64,000 bases of DNA. Source: Acetobacteraceae bacterium ESL0709 (GTDB lineage Bacteria > Pseudomonadota > Alphaproteobacteria > Acetobacterales > Acetobacteraceae). A program made the position numbers and the translations under genes. The first letter of the stretch is position 1; every line of letters starts with the position of its first letter. Below the pieces are notes generated by a model, which was not told the DNA's origin, did no database searches, and worked only from the letters and a program-made list of their open reading frames with translations. The stretch covers positions 571,501 to 635,500 of the forward strand of contig JAQTIA010000002.1 in the NCBI GenBank assembly GCA_029433415.1, given 5' to 3'. This document shows, piece by piece, positions 46,226-54,870 of the stretch.

Positions 46226-46578
46226 TCAGGCAACCTTCGCAAATATGTCATGCCATTTTCTGGCAGCAGAAACCATTAAGTCAGTATTATTCGCGCGCCT
46301 ATTGTAACGGACGATATTAGCTCGAAAAGGATATAATGTAATATTCGTTTATTTTTGGTATAGATGAGGGAGTATTATGTTTTTAGGGCGGAGTACTGGC
46401 CATTGCTAACATAGTCTATGGCTGGCGGTTTTCATTCATGTCACCCTACTCCCTCACGCGCATATTTCGCAAAAATGGGCTTGACTTACCGTTCATGAGG
46501 GGCGATCAATGGGGCAGGTCACAGAGGTGGTAGCAACACCTCCATGACCCTAACCACTAACCGAAAGGAACTTCGGCA
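46226..46578. other. 353-base AT-rich divergent gap with structured 3' part
   Basis: The gap separates the NTPase start from the Ash-like ORF. A 9-base inverted repeat, GAGGGAGTA (46366-46374) and TACTCCCTC (46447-46455), lies in the middle. The last 70 bases hold nested hairpins listed separately. TATAAT (46332) is present on the + strand without a matching -35 box. Confidence 0.4.
46517..46576 (+). ncRNA. Nested leader hairpins upstream of the Ash-like ORF (possible C4-like RNA)
   Basis: GGTCA-CA-GAGGTG...CACCTC-CA-TGACC (46517-46549) forms a two-part stem with a 7-base loop. A second stem CCGAA / TTCGG (46561-46576) holds AGGAAC, the ribosome site, in its loop, 2 bases before ATG 46579. 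Phage P1/P4-type Ash/Icd genes are preceded by a C4 antisense RNA, so a similar control element is possible. I cannot confirm homology by eye. Confidence 0.35.
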
Positions 46579-46857
46579 ATGGCTATCCATGCTGTTAGCA
46601 CGTTTGCGTGCGCCAAATCCAGCCGCGAGGGGCTGGAAGAAGCAGTAGATCATTTTCATGACATTCTGCTTTCACTTTTTGCAATTTTTTTCCTATTCGC
46701 ATTTTATCTCATGAGAGTCTTTCGCAGGTTTTGCGTCAGTCTGGTTGACCCTATAGTTGGTCGCGTAAGTGTGGTGTCGTGTGTGGGTGAGTTGGCCGGT
46801 TACCACCTCAAACCGGACAGAGGCGGCACGAGAGACAAGGCAGGCGCTCTCTCTTAA
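46579..46857 (+). CDS. Small Ash/Icd-like protein (phage-satellite type), tentative
   Basis: This 92-residue frame begins MAIHAVSTFACAKSSREGLEE, has one hydrophobic segment (about residues 28-47, ILLSLFAIFFLFAFYLM), and ends in a basic tail. The AKSSREGLE segment recalls the short, poorly conserved Ash/Icd (host cell division inhibitor-like) proteins of P4/P1-type elements. The DNA just downstream (46883 on) encodes MRAGVPAFMVWMV in another frame, a string also seen in that group, so the locus may be frameshifted or decayed. AAGGAAC precedes the ATG. A 71-codon frame on the opposite strand (46693-46908) competes for the same DNA. Confidence 0.4.
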   Translation: MAIHAVSTFACAKSSREGLEEAVDHFHDILLSLFAIFFLFAFYLMRVFRRFCVSLVDPIVGRVSVVSCVGELAGYHLKPDRGGTRDKAGALS

Positions 46858-46994
46858 AAAGATGCCATGAGAATGATCGGCCATGAGGGCAGGTGTGCCC
46901 GCCTTCATGGTCTGGATGGTTATTCATGAGGTTCCGCCCTGCATCAGAATACACAGTCACCAGAACACACAGCATAGCTCATTTATATTTTGTA
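46858..46994. pseudogene. Possible degraded continuation of the Ash-like locus
   Basis: ATG 46883 opens MRAGVPAFMVWMV in a different frame from the ORF upstream, then runs into the 3' end of the helicase gene on the other strand. The short conserved-looking string without a matching frame suggests a broken or frame-shifted gene. Evidence is weak. Confidence 0.25.
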
Positions 46995-49448
46995 TTATTT
47001 CTTCTTTTTTCTTTTGTGCGTATTGTCACTCTGTCCCTTGGGTGTGGCGTTTTTGGACTCACCCTTTTCATGATGTGTTTTCTTCGGGCCAGGCTTGCGC
47101 CGTTTTTCGCCAAAGCGACGGGCTGATTCTTTCATGCGACTCTTGGTGCGCAACACGCTTTCAATCCAGTCATTGAGAATGGCGGCATTGCGTTCAGCAT
47201 CTTCCAGAGCGGGATAGTTTTCGGGAAAGCGCATGGCAAGCCAGCGCCAGCTCACCAGTCTCTTATGGCGCTTTTCGGCGCGTTCCAGCTCGCTATTTCC
47301 CGCATTGATGGCCGGGGGTAGGCGCCCCGTGCCGGGAGGATGCACAATCTGCCCGCGCGCATGGGCAGCCGCCCATTCAATCAGGCGAGGTACTCCATTA
47401 TCGCGCATATCGACCGGACACATGGCGTATGTCCAGCGCGTATTGAGGTCGAGATTTTCCACCCCTTCCAGCGCGGAGGCGATTTCAAGCGCCTGTTCCA
47501 TATCGGCGAGGCGGTAATTAGGGTCATCAGGGCGTAGAACGGCCCTCTTGATGCGCGTCAGCACGCCATAAAGACTGTCCGAGCCGATTTCCTGCGCCAC
47601 TGCCTGCACAATATCAGCATCAGGCTGCACAAGGGGGCGTAATTCGCGCAGCTCTTCAGGCGGGGCCTCTAGCATATGGCGCACGAAAGAGGGGCTGCCG
47701 CCGCCATCAATGACGCAGACAAGCCCGTCCTCATGCTTGCCATAACGTCCGGCGCGGCCGCCAATCTGCTTGATTTCCTGCGAGGAAAGATTGCGTGTAT
47801 TGCGCCCGTCATATTTGCGCAACGCGCTGAAAATCACGCGCTTGATGGACAGGTTCAGCCCCATGCCAATCGCGTCCGTAGCGATGAGAATATCCGCTTC
47901 TCCCTGATTGAAACGCGCTGCTTCAGCACGGCGGACTTCAGGGCTGAGCGCGCCATATATCACGGCGACATTCCTGTTTTTCTCAAGGAGCTGGGCGCGG
48001 TAATCCAGCACGTCGCGGCGGGAGAAGGCAATCAGCGCATCGCCGGAGCGTAACTCTTCCAGTTTGAGCGTATGGCCTGCCCTTAGGGGGCTTTTGCGTT
48101 CCAGGTGGATTTCATCGACCGGATCATTGCAGAGTGCGGCAATGCGCTTGACCAGCGGGATGCAGTCCGCTGCACCAAGAATAAAAATATGCCGCGCTGG
48201 TACGCCCATAATCGCCGCCGTCCAGGCCGCGCCACGGTCAGGGTCGGTCAGCATTTGCGCTTCGTCAATAATGGCGACATCGACGGGATTATGAAATGGG
48301 CACATTTCCACCGTTGCGGCCAGATGGCGTGCCGTGGGGTCAATAATGCGCTCTTCTCCCGTAGTGAGGGAAACTGCCACGCCACGGCTGAGCAGGGCTT
48401 CGCGGAATTCATGGGCCAGAAGGCGCAAGGGGGCCAGTGCGATGCCGGATTGCGCCTCGGCCAGTGCCGCCAGCGCCGTATGGGACTTGCCGGAATTTGT
48501 CGGGCCGGTCACAAGGGTAATGCGCCGTTTCAGGGCGCGTGCCGTACGGAAATGCCCGGCAAAACGGTCCAGTGCAGCGACGCGGGCAATGGCTTCATTG
48601 CCACTCTTGCTCTCGGAGATGGCTTCCTTGCCGCTTTTGTCCTTTTTGGATAGTCCCTTGCGCCAGAGAGGCACTTCCGTGGTGAGCTTTCTGATTTCCT
48701 CGGGATCAAAGAGGAAAATTTCCAGTCCGTCAGGCTGCGTCTCGCGCTTGGCAATAGGGAGGCGGTTTTCAGCAATCCATCGCAGCACTTCGCGGATGGA
48801 GCAATGAAGAATGGCGGGGATCTTCTCATAGGTGATGAGCGTCTCTTCCCATCGTGCAAGACGGGCCAGCTCCGCCTGACGGCGTTCTTCAGCGCGCCGG
48901 CGTATTTCTTCCTGTTCCTGCTGTCTTTTTCCTTCCGACAGGATGAGATCATCCTCAAAGCCGAGATCCACACCGCCAAAGGCGCTGGCAATAGAGCGGG
49001 AAAGTTCCTCAATCTGCCGGGCAGACAGGTATGTGCCTCCGTCTGCGAGGTCGGAGCGCACTTCTTCCAGCACCTCGCCGGGGTGGTCGGCCAGATCGCG
49101 CCAGCGTTCCTCCAGGACCGAATCGAGCAGGGCAGAAAGCGTTTCCAGTCCTACAAGCGGGTCACTGACGCGCTCGGCGGCTGTCAGCACGTCGTTTTTC
49201 CGTACCCAGACTTGTCCCTGACGGTGGGCCAGGTTCATCAGCGTACTGGCCCATTGCCGCCGTCTGACCTGACAGAGCGCATGGAGCAGTTCTGGCGGAC
49301 TTATAGTCGTTTTTTCGGCATTGAGCCGTCTGGCAATCTGACGGAGGAGGGCAGGTCTTTCCTTTACTGTAATGTCGAGATCACCCTCCCATTCAGCCTC
49401 GGCAGTGGCAAGGGCCGTTTCAGCAGGGGAGGGGGCGTAATCATTCAT
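46995..49448 (-). CDS. Suv3-like superfamily 2 RNA/DNA helicase
   Basis: The 817-residue protein has a long N-terminal region with a coiled coil (about residues 175-200), then the helicase core: Walker A GPTNSGKS (about 315), DEAQ box (near 395), and the C-terminal helicase motif QIGGRAGRYG (about 560). DEAQ plus the QxGGRAGR pattern is typical of the Suv3 branch, which in mitochondria unwinds RNA for degradation. Alphaproteobacteria carry such genes near housekeeping loci. The C-terminus is Lys-rich (THKRKKKK). Partner and substrate are not apparent from the neighbours. Confidence 0.88.
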   Translation of the reverse strand: MNDYAPSPAETALATAEAEWEGDLDITVKERPALLRQIARRLNAEKTTISPPELLHALCQVRRRQWASTLMNLAHRQGQVWVRKNDVLTAAERVSDPLVGLETLSALLDSVLEERWRDLADHPGEVLEEVRSDLADGGTYLSARQIEELSRSIASAFGGVDLGFEDDLILSEGKRQQEQEEIRRRAEERRQAELARLARWEETLITYEKIPAILHCSIREVLRWIAENRLPIAKRETQPDGLEIFLFDPEEIRKLTTEVPLWRKGLSKKDKSGKEAISESKSGNEAIARVAALDRFAGHFRTARALKRRITLVTGPTNSGKSHTALAALAEAQSGIALAPLRLLAHEFREALLSRGVAVSLTTGEERIIDPTARHLAATVEMCPFHNPVDVAIIDEAQMLTDPDRGAAWTAAIMGVPARHIFILGAADCIPLVKRIAALCNDPVDEIHLERKSPLRAGHTLKLEELRSGDALIAFSRRDVLDYRAQLLEKNRNVAVIYGALSPEVRRAEAARFNQGEADILIATDAIGMGLNLSIKRVIFSALRKYDGRNTRNLSSQEIKQIGGRAGRYGKHEDGLVCVIDGGGSPSFVRHMLEAPPEELRELRPLVQPDADIVQAVAQEIGSDSLYGVLTRIKRAVLRPDDPNYRLADMEQALEIASALEGVENLDLNTRWTYAMCPVDMRDNGVPRLIEWAAAHARGQIVHPPGTGRLPPAINAGNSELERAEKRHKRLVSWRWLAMRFPENYPALEDAERNAAILNDWIESVLRTKSRMKESARRFGEKRRKPGPKKTHHEKGESKNATPKGQSDNTHKRKKKK

Positions 49449-49530
49449 GGGGGAAACCTGTCAAAAGAACCTGTAGCGAAGTAAAAAATGGTTAAAACAT
49501 ACGTAAAAAGGACTGTTTCAGCGCATTTTA

Positions 49531-49552
49531 CCACCATAAAGGTGCATGGTGG
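49531..49552. promoter_or_regulatory. 7-base inverted repeat between divergent helicase and fpr genes
   Basis: CCACCAT (49531-49537) and ATGGTGG (49546-49552) surround an 8-base centre. It lies mid-way in a 212-base divergent gap and could be an operator or the stem of an RNA hairpin (CTTTT follows on the + strand). Confidence 0.3.
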
Positions 49553-49660
49553 CTTTTCGTGCCTTGTGACAATGGAGTAGAAAGATGCCACAATTAACAG
49601 AAACAGGCTCACTGCCTTAATTCCTTTTGTTCTTATTGTCCAACGGAGACGAAAACGGAT

Positions 49661-50554
49661 ATGACCACGCCATTTCCAGTTGATTCAGCCCCCATTCCGA
49701 CTCTGGATGCTCCTTTAAGCGGCCTTGTCCCTTATGAAGGGCATGACCGCCAGTACCGTCTGGCAAAACCGGGCAAGGAATATAGTCACCTTTATCCGGC
49801 AGAAGTGCAGCAAGTCCACCACTGGACCAATCGTCTTTTCAGCTTTACCACGACTCGCGACCCCGGGCTGCGTTTTGAAAATGGCCAGTTCACAATGATC
49901 GGCATTGAAGTGGATGGAAAACCGCTCCTGCGCGCTTATTCTATCGCCTCTGCCAATTATGATGATGAGATGGAGTTTCTTTCCATCGCTGTTGAAAATG
50001 GTCCCCTGACCTCGCGCCTGCGTCACGTCAAGGTGGGTGATACAGTCCTGATTGGCCGCAAGCCCGTGGGCACGCTGATTCTTGATAATCTGAAACCCGG
50101 CCGTAATCTCTATTTCCTCTCCACGGGTACAGGTCTCGCGCCTTTCATGAGTCTGATCAAGGATCCGGATGTCTATGAGCGTTATGACAACGTGATTCTT
50201 ACACACACCGTGCGTGAGCGAGGAGAGCTTGCCTATAATGATTTCATTACCAATATCCTGCCCCAGAACGAATTTTTGGGTGAGGATGTCAAGGCAAAGC
50301 TGAAATATTACCCGGCTGTCACGCGTGAAGAGTTCCCTGTGCAGGAGCGTATTACGAGCCTGATCCAGAGCGGACGCATTTTCCGTGACCTGAACATCCC
50401 TGAACTGGATCCCGAGCATGATCGTGTCATGATTTGTGGTTCTCCCGAAATGCTGGCCGATACGGAAAGACTGCTTGAAGAGCGTCATTTCGTAGAAGGA
50501 AACATGAATAATCAGGGTTCTTACGTAGTTGAGAAGGCCTTTGCTGAACGGTAG
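49661..50554 (+). CDS. fpr: Ferredoxin/flavodoxin-NADP reductase
   Basis: Fpr moves electrons between NADP(H) and ferredoxin or flavodoxin. The 297-residue protein has an extra ~40-residue N-terminus, then the FAD domain with RAYSIAS (FAD-binding, near residue 90) and GPLTSRL, and the NADP domain with STGTGLAPFMS (near 150) and the C-terminal MICGSPEM and YVVEKAF aromatic/terminal segment. It is 25 bases upstream of the glutathione reductase gene, so a redox pair is likely. Confidence 0.93.
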   Translation: MTTPFPVDSAPIPTLDAPLSGLVPYEGHDRQYRLAKPGKEYSHLYPAEVQQVHHWTNRLFSFTTTRDPGLRFENGQFTMIGIEVDGKPLLRAYSIASANYDDEMEFLSIAVENGPLTSRLRHVKVGDTVLIGRKPVGTLILDNLKPGRNLYFLSTGTGLAPFMSLIKDPDVYERYDNVILTHTVRERGELAYNDFITNILPQNEFLGEDVKAKLKYYPAVTREEFPVQERITSLIQSGRIFRDLNIPELDPEHDRVMICGSPEMLADTERLLEERHFVEGNMNNQGSYVVEKAFAER

Positions 50555-50579
50555 GCTTTTTCAATAAGGAGCTAAGTTG

Positions 50580-51974
50580 ATGCAGGAATTTGATCTCTTT
50601 GTCATAGGTGCCGGTTCCGGCGGTGTGCGCTGTGCACGTATTGCAGCTCAGAATGGAGCGAAAGTGGGTATCGTCGAAAGGCGACACTGGGGTGGAACCT
50701 GCGTCAATATTGGCTGCGTGCCCAAAAAGCTGATGGTCTATGCGGCAGAGGCCGGGCGCGCTATTCATGATGCCCCGGCTTATGGGTGGAATGTAACGGA
50801 GCAGGGCCATGACTGGTCCCGCTTCATGGTGGCCAAGAATAAAGAGATTGAACGTCTTAATGGCGTTTATGTCTCGCTCCTGAAGCGCTCGGGTGTTGAA
50901 CTTTTCACAGGTGATGCCCGTCTGGTGGATGGCCAGACGATTTCCATTACGCCTTCTGTTCTGGAGCCGGATGCAGAGCCACAAACCATCAAGGCCAAAA
51001 AGATTGTCCTGGCAGCAGGATCCACGCCAGTAAGGCTGGATTTCCCTGGTGCCGAGCATGCTCTTGTGTCGGATGACCTGTTTGCTCTTCCTGAACGGCC
51101 CAATCGTATCGCGATCATAGGCAGCGGCTATATCGGGCTGGAATTTGCAAGCATTTTTGCGGGGCTGGGTTCTGATGTGGATCTGGTTTATCGTCAGCCC
51201 CTGCCGCTAAAAGGCTTTGATCAGGATTTGCGCGAACGTATGCGTACGTTGATTGACCTGCGTGGCATCAACCAGCACCATGATGTCACGCCCTTGAAAA
51301 TTGAAAAAACAGCCGATGGACTGGAACTTTCTCTCTCCAGTGGGAATGTTCTGAATGTTGATGCCGTTCTGATGGCAACGGGAAGACGTCCTGCCATTGA
51401 TGGCCTCGGTCTGGACGCCGCTGGGGTGCATACGGAAAAAGGCAGCGTAACGGTCAATGAGCAGTTTGCTACGTCTGTGCCTTCCATTTACGCCATTGGC
51501 GATATCATTAATCGCTATAATCTGACCCCGACAGCCATTGCCGAAGGGCATATGTTGGCGGAAGAGCTTTTCAATCCCCAGGGACGTGACTGGTCTTTTG
51601 AGACGACGCCAAAGGCTGTGTTCTTCTCTCCCCCACTTGCCAGCGTGGGATTAAGCGAGGAAGAAGCCAGAGAGAGCCATGACCTTGAGATCTACACGGC
51701 AGAATTTACTCCCATGGGGCAGACATTGCCGCAACGATCTGGTAAATGCTTCATGAAACTTGTTGTTGATGGACGGAGCGGCGTTATGCTTGGTGCCCAT
51801 ATGATAGGCCCCGACGCTCCCGAAATTATCCAGATCATGGCTGTGGCTGTCACGGCCGGGCTGACCAAGGCTGAGCTGGATCGTACGGTATCGCTCCATC
51901 CCACACTGGCGGAAGAGTTCGTCACGATGCGCCTGCCTGACAGGAAGGTGAGCCGCGCGCGCGCCCATTCCTGA
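50580..51974 (+). CDS. gor: Glutathione-disulfide reductase
   Basis: Gor reduces GSSG with NADPH. The start is ATG 50580 with AAGGAG 8 bases upstream (TTG 50577 is in frame but unneeded). The 464-residue protein has the FAD motif GAGSGGVRCARIAA, the redox pair in GGTCVNIGCVPKK (near residue 40), the NADP domain GSGYIGLEFA, and the dimer-face HPTLAEEF histidine. It overlaps no neighbour and follows fpr closely. Confidence 0.94.
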   Translation: MQEFDLFVIGAGSGGVRCARIAAQNGAKVGIVERRHWGGTCVNIGCVPKKLMVYAAEAGRAIHDAPAYGWNVTEQGHDWSRFMVAKNKEIERLNGVYVSLLKRSGVELFTGDARLVDGQTISITPSVLEPDAEPQTIKAKKIVLAAGSTPVRLDFPGAEHALVSDDLFALPERPNRIAIIGSGYIGLEFASIFAGLGSDVDLVYRQPLPLKGFDQDLRERMRTLIDLRGINQHHDVTPLKIEKTADGLELSLSSGNVLNVDAVLMATGRRPAIDGLGLDAAGVHTEKGSVTVNEQFATSVPSIYAIGDIINRYNLTPTAIAEGHMLAEELFNPQGRDWSFETTPKAVFFSPPLASVGLSEEEARESHDLEIYTAEFTPMGQTLPQRSGKCFMKLVVDGRSGVMLGAHMIGPDAPEIIQIMAVAVTAGLTKAELDRTVSLHPTLAEEFVTMRLPDRKVSRARAHS

Positions 51975-52013
51975 CTTTTTCAGGGAGTCTGTGCCAGAAA
52001 CTGAAAGAGGCTA

Positions 52014-54104
52014 ATGAAACAACCGTTATTGCAGCCAAACACTCTCAGTGCCGTGTTGTTTTCGCTGCGTACGACGGTTATTTCTCTTGTCGCTCTGGCA
52101 ATCGCTTTCTGGATGGAACTGGACGAGCCCCAATGGGCTGCGATGACCGTCTGGATCGTAGCCCAGAATTCCCGAGGTATGAGTCATTCCAAGGGAAAAT
52201 GGAGGATTATCGGTACGCTTGGCGGCGTTGTATCCGCCATCGTGCTGATTGCTCTTTATCCGCAATATCCTTGGCTTTTCTTTATTTCGCTGGCTTTGCT
52301 GGCCGGGCTGTGTACGGGACTTTCCTCAGTTACGAATAATTTTCGCAGCTACGCTCTCGTTCTGGTGGCCTATACGGGCGCGATCATTGCCCTCAGCGCG
52401 TTGGAAAGGCCCGATCAAGTCTTTAATATCGCGGTCGCACGGGGCACCTATATCGTTTTGGGCGTGATTTGCGAGATGGTCGGGGGCATGATCTGTGTGC
52501 CCAATTCTGCCGAGGACGCGCTGGAAGAACTGCATAAACGTCTCTCTCATCTTATCGGGCAATCAGCTGCGGCTCTGGCTGGGGTAGCGCGAGGGGAAGA
52601 AAAGGCGGTCAGTGCGTTGAGTAGTCTGCTCGGCTCATTGCAAAAATTCAATGACAGCCTCGAATTTGTGCGTATAGCCACCCAACGTGCCGGGGGCGAT
52701 ATTGACCGTGCCCATCAGGTTTTAACGCTTGTCGCGATTGTTCTGTCACGCGGTCTTGGGCTTCATTCGCGCCTGATGTCTGTGGGGGAATTATCTCCCT
52801 CCCTCCAGAAAGACCTGTCATATCTCGCTGAAAAACTGGAAGAACTCCCTGCCATTATGGATGTCCGGGGGCAGGGTGGCGTGGCCGTTGATCATCTGAA
52901 AGAAATCTCAGCCTTGTTCCATCAAAAGCTCCAGTCGAGTCTGATGAAGGATGATGATGCGTCCCTGAAGGCTTCCATCATTTTGTCGGGTATAGATTTT
53001 GTATTGAAAGATTTTATCACGGCTATTTCGGCGCATCATTTTAAAAGCCGGGATTATCCACTCACCAATTTTCCACCTCTCAGTCGGAAACCTGACTGGG
53101 GGCTTGCTTTTTCCAATGCAGGCAGAACGGTTGTGGCGCTGTTGATCGGGGCTGTGCTCTGGGAAGTGACCGCCTGGTCAGAAGGACCAGCCTATCTCAG
53201 CATGCTGGCTGTAGTATGCACACGTTTTGCGACTTTCGATAATACAGTGCTGGTGAGTCGGCAATTTTTCTATGGGGCCTGCTGGGCCGTTATTGCCAGC
53301 ATCATTCCAGTTTTTTTTGTTATGCCCATAACGTCAAGCTATGTCCTGTTCGGGTTGGCGACAGGCGTCATCATGTTTATTGGTGGGCTAGGGCTGCGTT
53401 ATCCTCCGTTACTGCCTGTTGCTGCTTCTTTTTCGACCTTTTTTGTCTGGGCTTTGGGTCTTGATAATCAGGCGCGTATTGACGAGATGAGCTGGTTCAA
53501 TACCTGTCTGGCACTTTTGCTGGCCTTATGGAGCGGTGTTGTCATCTTCCAGGTTGTCCTGCCTTTCACGGCTCCCCAAGCATGGCGTACCTTAAGACAT
53601 CATCTTGTTGCCGGCCTACGGCGGCTCCTGCTTCATTCGGAGCATGTGTCCAAATTTGCCCAGATCAACTGGGTGGCCGATACGACCCAACGTATGGAAC
53701 AGGTTTTTCGTTATGCAGGGCAACTGCCGCAACATCATGCCAATGATATGGTCAAGGGCACGTTATCGATCATGACGGTTGGGCGTAATCTATTGATGCT
53801 GGATAATTATTTTCAGTCTGGAAGGTTGTCACGGGAGGTCATGGATGAAGGCGAGAAAATTGTTCGTGCCCTGATTGCCCCTCCGTCAGGGAAGGAGAAT
53901 TGGGATGTATCGCCAGTTCTGGATCTGCATGCCAGTCTTGTCTATTTGCGTGAGAGTTTGGCCAAAAGCTATGATTTTTTCGAGCGACGGGATATCGTGC
54001 TCGCGTTGGGTTCTTTAATGATTGTGAGGTTTGAATTTCTGACCAGTCGGATTTTTCTGACCAAACCCATCATTACATCGGGCAAGTCAGAGGGGCTGGG
54101 GTAA
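52014..54104 (+). CDS. FUSC-family inner-membrane transporter
   Basis: This 696-residue protein has two hydrophobic halves of about six segments each, at residues about 15-160 and 370-520, separated by a large cytoplasmic domain: the FUSC/AaeB/YccS layout. It begins MKQPLLQPNTLSAVLFSLRTTVISLVALAIAFWMELDEPQWAAMTVWIVAQ, a family pattern. AaeB proteins export aromatic acids. The partner membrane-fusion protein (AaeA) is absent here, so efflux across both membranes by this gene alone is not shown. Confidence 0.9.
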   Translation: MKQPLLQPNTLSAVLFSLRTTVISLVALAIAFWMELDEPQWAAMTVWIVAQNSRGMSHSKGKWRIIGTLGGVVSAIVLIALYPQYPWLFFISLALLAGLCTGLSSVTNNFRSYALVLVAYTGAIIALSALERPDQVFNIAVARGTYIVLGVICEMVGGMICVPNSAEDALEELHKRLSHLIGQSAAALAGVARGEEKAVSALSSLLGSLQKFNDSLEFVRIATQRAGGDIDRAHQVLTLVAIVLSRGLGLHSRLMSVGELSPSLQKDLSYLAEKLEELPAIMDVRGQGGVAVDHLKEISALFHQKLQSSLMKDDDASLKASIILSGIDFVLKDFITAISAHHFKSRDYPLTNFPPLSRKPDWGLAFSNAGRTVVALLIGAVLWEVTAWSEGPAYLSMLAVVCTRFATFDNTVLVSRQFFYGACWAVIASIIPVFFVMPITSSYVLFGLATGVIMFIGGLGLRYPPLLPVAASFSTFFVWALGLDNQARIDEMSWFNTCLALLLALWSGVVIFQVVLPFTAPQAWRTLRHHLVAGLRRLLLHSEHVSKFAQINWVADTTQRMEQVFRYAGQLPQHHANDMVKGTLSIMTVGRNLLMLDNYFQSGRLSREVMDEGEKIVRALIAPPSGKENWDVSPVLDLHASLVYLRESLAKSYDFFERRDIVLALGSLMIVRFEFLTSRIFLTKPIITSGKSEGLG

Positions 54105-54175
54105 CCGGCAGGGCGGGAAAGAGAACAGAGAATCCGTTCTCACCCTGTATTCTGGAACGTGTTGTAACTGAAATG

Positions 54176-54622
54176 TCAGTACTGGAATCCGTTACCGCGC
54201 GGGGCTACCCATCCATTCCCTGTAGCATCGCCCATTTCGCCCTGTTGCATGGGGTTGCTGTCGCGATAGGCGGTACCAAACTTGGTAAGATCAGTGCCTG
54301 TCGTCTTGTCGCGCTGTACCTTTGCCTGATGATCCGGGTCGGGACCATTCTGGAATTCCATTGAGGGGGCTTCCTGATAGCCTTCTGGCGGGGGACGCGT
54401 ACCGCGAGCGCGATAGTGTTCGCCGCCATGTACAGATGGCGCTTTCTTTTTGGGGGCTGCTGTGGCCGCAGCAGCGGCGTTGGTATCCTGTTCATAAGGC
54501 TGGCCAAAATGCACTTCCTGAGCTCCCGCTTTTGTGAAGAAAGCGCTGCCTTGCGAAAGACCCAGAATGAAAGCCGTCGAACTGATAAACGAAACGGTTT
54601 TGCGACCTAAAGGTAAATTCAT
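54176..54622 (-). CDS. Exported hypothetical protein
   Basis: The 148-residue protein starts at ATG 54622 (MNLPLGRKTVSFISSTAFIL) with AGGAAG 6 bases upstream, and has a signal peptide cut near GAQEV. The mature part is Ala/Pro/Gln-rich and hydrophilic with no recognised domain; it ends GWVAPRGNGFQY. It converges with the FUSC gene; a weak GAGAAC / GTTCTC hairpin (54121-54141) lies between. Confidence 0.6.
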   Translation of the reverse strand: MNLPLGRKTVSFISSTAFILGLSQGSAFFTKAGAQEVHFGQPYEQDTNAAAAATAAPKKKAPSVHGGEHYRARGTRPPPEGYQEAPSMEFQNGPDPDHQAKVQRDKTTGTDLTKFGTAYRDSNPMQQGEMGDATGNGWVAPRGNGFQY

Positions 54623-54870
54623 GATTCTTCCTGATGAAGAGTAAAACATTTTGCCCCCATAATCAGCTGCAACTGCAAAAGCTTCAACCTACTTCCGTCA
54701 GGAACTACTATAACTTCGGAAAAATGGCAAAAAATCTTCCTCTTTTCATCGGTTGCAAAGTGCCTATTTAAAGGGGACGTTTTTTGCGGCATAAGAGACG
54801 GCATAGCGTAGAGAGAAAATTAAGTAAATTAAGGGAATATCGTCCCTTACATGTGAGATGGAGTGAAAGA

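Noticed and set aside
46693-46908. 71-codon frame on the minus strand over the Ash-like ORF
   Set aside because: It could be an alternative reading of the same element. It has no ribosome site I can see, so I list it as a competitor rather than a gene.
54784-54870. 29-codon extension of the DAHP synthase from TTG 54784
   Set aside because: The extension has no family similarity and GTG 54871 has a good ribosome site.
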